Below are positions 12,301 to 14,776 of a DNA stretch of 14,776 nucleotides, in pieces (the first letter of the stretch is position 1; each line of letters begins with the position of its first letter). The translations under genes were made by a program, and so were the position numbers. The stretch covers positions 1 to 14,776 of the forward strand of contig CAYQNS010000097.1 in the NCBI GenBank assembly GCA_964418755.1, in the 5' to 3' direction. The stretch is from 4572-123 sp964418755 (GTDB lineage Bacteria > Desulfobacterota > Desulfobacteria > Desulfobacterales > 4572-123). The notes beneath the pieces are model-generated. The model did no database searches. It was not told where the DNA came from and saw only the letters and a list, made by a program, of their open reading frames with translations.

Positions 12301-14433
12301 CCAGGAAATAGTGCCGACATTCGCTGCATTCCCATCGGCATCGACACCTGTAGCCATAAACTGCTGAGTCTCATCCGCTGTAAGGGCAGCCGTATTCGGA
12401 CTCACTGTAAGGGTTGCCAATACTCCGGCACTGACAGTAATCGTTCCGGAATCATCTGTTACACCGCCTATATTGCTTGTGGCGGTCACGGTTCCCGTGC
12501 CGATCGTTGTGGCTTCAAAGAAACCGGTTCCAGGATCAATAGTTCCGATACCGCCACCCCCGCTCCAGGTGATAGTACCGGCATCCGTCGTATTTCCATC
12601 GGCATCTGCACCTGCCACAGCGAACTGCTGGGTATCATCTGCGGTAAGGGTAAGCGCATCCGGGCTGACGGTAAGTGTCGCCAGGACTCCGGCGGTAACC
12701 GTGATCGTACCGGAGGTATCAGATACAGATCCGATACTGCTTGTAGCGGTTACGCTTCCCGTTCCAACGGTAGTGGCAGTAAACAGTCCTGATGAGCTAA
12801 TGGTGCCGATTCCGGTACCGCCGCTCCAGGTGATTGTGCCGATATCCGCTGCATTACCATCAGCATCGACACCGGTCACAGTGAACTGCTGTGTATCATC
12901 TGCGGTAAGGGTAGGCGCATCCGGGCTGACTGTAAGCGTCGCCAGGGCTCCGGCGGTAACCGTGATCGTACCGGAGGTATCAGATACAGATCCTATACTG
13001 CTTGTTGCTGTGACAGTACCCGTCCCAACGATAGTGGCAGTAAAAAGCCCTGATGAGCTAATGGTGCCGATCCCGGCACCGCCGCTCCAGGTGATTGTAC
13101 CGACTGAAACTGAATTACCATCCGCATCGACACCTGTTGCTGTAAATTGCTGTGTATCATCTGCGGTAAGGGTATCCGTATCCGGGCTGACTGTAAGTGT
13201 CGCCAGGGTTCCGGCGGTAGCCGTGATCGTACCGGAGGTATCTGTTATGCTCCCGATACTACTTGTAGCGGTTACGCTTCCCGTCCCAACGGTAGTGGCA
13301 GTAAAAAGTCCTGATGAGCTAATGGTGCCGATTCCGGTACCGCCGCTCCAGGTGATTGTGCCGATATCCGCTGCATTACCATCCGCATCGACACCGGTCA
13401 CAGTGAACTGCTGTGTTTCATCTGCGGTAAGGGTATCCGTGTCCGGGCTGATTGTAAGTGCCGCCAGGACTCCGGCGGTAACCGTGATCGTACCGGAGGT
13501 ATCTGTTATGCTCCCGATACTGCTGGTAGCGGTTACGCTTCCCGTCCCAACGGTAGTGGCAGTAAAAAATCCTGATGAGCTAATGGTGCCGATTCCGGTA
13601 CCGCCGCTCCAGGTGATTGTGCCGACATCCGCTGCATTACCATTTACATCAACACCGGTCACAGTGAACTGCTGTGTATCATCCGCGGTAAGGGTATCCG
13701 TATCCGGGCTGACTGTAAGGGCCACCAGCGGGCCGCCCGTTACTGTTGCCGTGCTTGTGTTGCTTGTCACGCTGGATAACGAAGCTGTAATGTCGGTGTC
13801 GCCAACATGAACAGGGGTAAAAAGACCAGTTGCATTAATGGTCCCTTTATCCGTATCGGATGAATCCCAAGTGACGCTGTTGGTGATGTCTACAGGGGTA
13901 CCCACACCATCAAAAGTTCCCATGGCCGTGAACTGCTGAGTATTTGGTACTGTAACATCTGGATCAACAGGTGTAATTGCAATGGATAAAAGCGTAGGCA
14001 TTTCAAGAATTATAGTCCCCAAATCTATTGCACCAATATCAGTTGAAATAACCTGCGTGAATTTTTTCAATTCGTTATTAGCCGAGTTTAAAATTTCAAC
14101 AACCATTGTATCTGTTCCCGGCCAATATGGATTTTGAAAATTACCCAGATTGAACAAAATGTATCCATTCAAATAGCCACTATTTGGAGGGCCTGGATAA
14201 GACTCTGTCTGGATATCAGTCTCACGACCTTCTATGTAAGCAATAAAAGTGATATCGCTATTAGCAGGTGTAGTTCCGTTGGAATTTTGAATCTGAGCAG
14301 ATACAGTTTTAGACGCAGTATCAGCAAATGCATTGCTCACGATAAAACTTGTCAACATTAACACCAATAGCGCCAATGATAGTGCACCATAACGCGTTTG
14401 TCTTACCGTAATGTCATTTCTTATCTTTTTCAT
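9187..14433 (-). CDS. Giant secreted Ig-like-repeat surface protein (adhesin-like) with C-terminal anchor tail
   Basis: The protein has 1748 residues from the ATG at 14433, chosen because GAGGTG lies just upstream; a TTG one codon earlier is the only longer start. There is an N-terminal signal peptide (about 1-38, ending SNAFA). A divergent Ig-like group 2 (BIG2) unit lies at about 147-235, followed by seven near-identical BIG2 units at 236-845 with the pattern LATLTVSPD..LTADDTQQFTVTGVD, TITWSGG and GLFTATTVGTG. An invasin-like (Ig group 1) domain covers about 846-954. Further PKD/Ig-like beta domains follow to about 1400, including another QQFTASGG unit near 1153. A carboxypeptidase-regulatory-like (Cna-B-type) domain lies at about 1404-1485 (GVIRDADTNNTIPGAVV). 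The last 55 residues are Gly/Ser-rich, then ACFISS, a hydrophobic helix (about 1723-1742) and GRKDNR. The protein is rich in Thr, Ser, Gly and Asp and poor in Cys. It probably sits outside the cell as a fibre or adhesin; the ligand is unknown. Confidence 0.88.
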   Translation of the reverse strand: MKKIRNDITVRQTRYGALSLALLVLMLTSFIVSNAFADTASKTVSAQIQNSNGTTPANSDITFIAYIEGRETDIQTESYPGPPNSGYLNGYILFNLGNFQNPYWPGTDTMVVEILNSANNELKKFTQVISTDIGAIDLGTIILEMPTLLSIAITPVDPDVTVPNTQQFTAMGTFDGVGTPVDITNSVTWDSSDTDKGTINATGLFTPVHVGDTDITASLSSVTSNTSTATVTGGPLVALTVSPDTDTLTADDTQQFTVTGVDVNGNAADVGTITWSGGTGIGTISSSGFFTATTVGTGSVTATSSIGSITDTSGTITVTAGVLAALTISPDTDTLTADETQQFTVTGVDADGNAADIGTITWSGGTGIGTISSSGLFTATTVGTGSVTATSSIGSITDTSGTITATAGTLATLTVSPDTDTLTADDTQQFTATGVDADGNSVSVGTITWSGGAGIGTISSSGLFTATIVGTGTVTATSSIGSVSDTSGTITVTAGALATLTVSPDAPTLTADDTQQFTVTGVDADGNAADIGTITWSGGTGIGTISSSGLFTATTVGTGSVTATSSIGSVSDTSGTITVTAGVLATLTVSPDALTLTADDTQQFAVAGADADGNTTDAGTITWSGGGGIGTIDPGTGFFEATTIGTGTVTATSNIGGVTDDSGTITVSAGVLATLTVSPNTAALTADETQQFMATGVDADGNAANVGTISWSGGAGVGTIDSVGLFEATTVGTGTVTATSTIGGVSDDSGTITVSAGVLATLTVTPDTATLTADETQQFAAAGVDADGNTADSGTITWSVNSGIGTISSAGLFNAATVGTGSVTAASNIGSISDSTGAVIVTPGAATEIVLTSSRDKVPSGGKGTALLTATVRDADGNTKADYPSTEITFTVTGSDVTNAGWTSETDDTDNGVAEKIFTTQGVVADPGTVTVSIQATGGGFTSTAVFLDIVNFSATPEFLNLVTSGTPHATTITAVGAVNYTWSIVSGPGILSATSGETITFTAAGTVTNGTAGDDTVIKVVDAGDADVSYQFAIKTYAPLQVTAPTQAVGITWDGDISTYQITVSGGSGQYGYHVSAPDGTVPTQSDDPIAVDENGLVTGHYTGTRTVYVWDSELGLLGTDNSFRDVTADIEVVDAIAVDPETENVQAAGTQQFTASGGTGDYTWSVEPTTAGSIDAAGLFTAAEITENMTGVIIMATDATYTNLTGTAEIAVYSKVTITNKPEESPVIPPGEDSEEFTVAGGDDAEYIWSVVGPDGYSDEEEGTGYTFTAPSDESAFAGEYTITVTDGQGFTDSFTVLVPLMLDPNHYNLVEGAQIEIEISGAPEGTLFTFIAYDLESTEVDFEVTGWGQMTLDGNVLTYLADDIEVGDEIAFTLEIIADDSDLIDLDLDLIESGIYRVIPLGTYAGVIRDADTNNTIPGAVVVLISPDIEIDNETTIADGSFEFELPATGATYQFIVHNSGYVSKVFTSDDLSNSSDVLISAAATTPLFIRGEVTPNDPDVIVSLIIDGEVVGVRTLGFQGDFNFEFETDPGASEYLLTAANGDAYNEISRSGPLPISDADINLTAGTAGSIQLNINGDISYEKTDDIYGSDMLVEITAADSSGNPIADPQFPNGLVLTLPFNLGQVAPGDFESGVAAVYHADNADVLLAGNGIIVPVEDILIVDYIGDGQTGYVTFRVYSLSVFGIGAGSGGSGGGALSDSSNDSACFISSVAGGFGMNLPVVALGLAGLFATPLLLTGRKDNR
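11899..13728 (-). repeat. Seven tandem 261-264 bp repeats encoding BIG2 Ig-like units
   Basis: Units, in translation order, are 13468-13728, 13207-13467, 12946-13206, 12685-12945, 12421-12684 (one extra codon), 12160-12420 and 11899-12159. The first four are almost identical at the DNA level, with long shared words around GAGCTAATGGTGCCGAT on the plus strand. The last three, nearest the protein's middle, are visibly more diverged (for example TIDPGTGFFEA and SWSGGAGVGTIDSVG). Confidence 0.93.
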
Positions 14434-14484
14434 CAATTCACCTCATTAATAATATTTGACCATTAAATAATACCATAACATATC

Positions 14485-14776
14485 TTAGGGCCATATTGTT
14501 GGCGTAGATACGGTTACAAAATAAGCTTCATCTGGAGATACATCATAAGGATTAAAAACGGAATGCCACGATTCATAACCTTGAAGTGTTGCATTCCATC
14601 TAGCCAAATCGACACAATTTGAGATTGCAGAAATAAGTTGACTTCCCGTAGTGATATCTAATCTCTCGTGGGGTATAGAGATTGCATTCACATTTGTTAA
14701 CATTGAATACGACAACGTAGGCGTTTTCCCAGAAATAGTGAAATCTGTTGGTGAAGAAACCGTTACAAAATAAGGT
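14485..14776 (-). CDS. C-terminal fragment of a repeat-containing, probably extracellular, protein
   Basis: The frame is open from the right edge to a TAA at 14485-14487, giving the last 96 residues of a protein whose start lies outside the window. A TTG at 14715 opens an internal 76-codon frame but is probably not the start, because the frame continues upstream and its residues are homologous to the end. The sequence holds one full repeat unit: YFVTVSSPTDF near its beginning and YFVTVSTPTIW at its very end, with NAISIPHERLDITTGSQL and ARWNATLQGYESW between. This resembles C-terminal beta-rich units (NxISIP...ARWN...YxVxV) that I recall from secreted proteins of related bacteria, an impression that has not been checked by search. 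It ends 51 nt before the giant surface-protein gene on the same strand, so the two may be co-transcribed. Confidence 0.7.
   Translation of the reverse strand, partial: PYFVTVSSPTDFTISGKTPTLSYSMLTNVNAISIPHERLDITTGSQLISAISNCVDLARWNATLQGYESWHSVFNPYDVSPDEAYFVTVSTPTIWP
14511..14774 (-). repeat. Direct repeat with 249-bp (83-codon) period in the partial gene
   Basis: The 15-mers at 14511-14525 (CGGTTACAAAATAAG) and 14760-14774 (CCGTTACAAAATAAG) differ by one base and are exactly 249 bp, or 83 codons, apart. They encode the YFVTV segments at the ends of one repeat unit, so the gene probably contains more such units beyond the edge. Confidence 0.7.

Noticed and set aside
11795..12367. A 190-codon plus-strand open frame with a similar Val/Pro repeat composition
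   Set aside because: Also antisense to the Ig repeats, and its periodicity matches the sense units. No independent evidence of coding.
12473..13810. A 445-codon open frame on the plus strand, antisense to the Ig repeats, with its own repeats rich in Val, Pro and Ala
   Set aside because: It is a by-product of the repeat array: the same frame stays open in each unit because the units are copies. It lacks a signal peptide, known domains and a supported start, while the minus-strand frame has a signal peptide, ribosome binding site and clear domains.

Overview
The window looks like chromosomal DNA from a Gram-negative bacterium, most likely a member of the Desulfobacterota (Desulfobacterales-like). 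This is inferred from a complete Mla outer-membrane lipid transport operon with mlaA included, a radical-SAM/B12-type protein, and large Ig-repeat surface proteins with a Gly/Ser-Cys-hydrophobic-basic tail. No 16S rRNA or other phylogenetic marker is present. Almost all genes lie on the minus strand, so they read from right to left. The only plus-strand gene supported is a small SEC-C protein.

Layout from left to right. (1) 1-2986: the N-terminal 485 codons of an SF2 DNA helicase of the MrfA/YprA/Hrq1 type, running off the left edge, preceded with a single-base gap by a radical SAM protein with a CX4CX2C cluster motif. (2) 2987-3344: a spacer carrying an 84-bp imperfect inverted-repeat element. 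(3) 3345-3845: a YchJ/UPF0225-family protein with two SEC-C motifs. (4) 3917-8094: a co-directional mla operon, mlaE-mlaF-mlaD-mlaC-mlaA, with a good sigma-70-like promoter upstream (8199-8227). (5) 8499-9092: a small secreted outer-membrane beta-barrel with a clear terminator. (6) 9187-14433: a 1748-residue secreted protein built mainly of Ig-like domains, including seven near-identical 87-88 residue repeats, with a C-terminal anchor-like tail. (7) 14485-14776: the C-terminal end of a second repeat-containing, probably extracellular, protein that enters from the right edge.

The mla genes encode an inner-membrane ABC transporter (MlaE permease, MlaF ATPase, MlaD MCE-domain subunit), a periplasmic shuttle (MlaC) and an outer-membrane lipoprotein (MlaA). 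In known systems these move glycerophospholipids between the two membranes to keep the outer leaflet asymmetric. The most striking observation is that this MlaF is about 150 residues longer than usual and ends in a GGDEF-like domain. Its active-site residues are lost (GGDEF became GLNRI, and the first metal Asp became Lys), but its RxxD c-di-GMP inhibitory site is intact (RHND). No mlaB is present in the window. This suggests, as inference only, a lipid transporter whose ATPase carries a built-in c-di-GMP receptor.

A second unexplained pattern is a set of three short palindromic REP-like elements in the spacers around and inside the mla operon. Each has a 7-nt tandem repeat on the same relative side. 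Two of them are almost identical inverted copies bracketing mlaE-mlaF.
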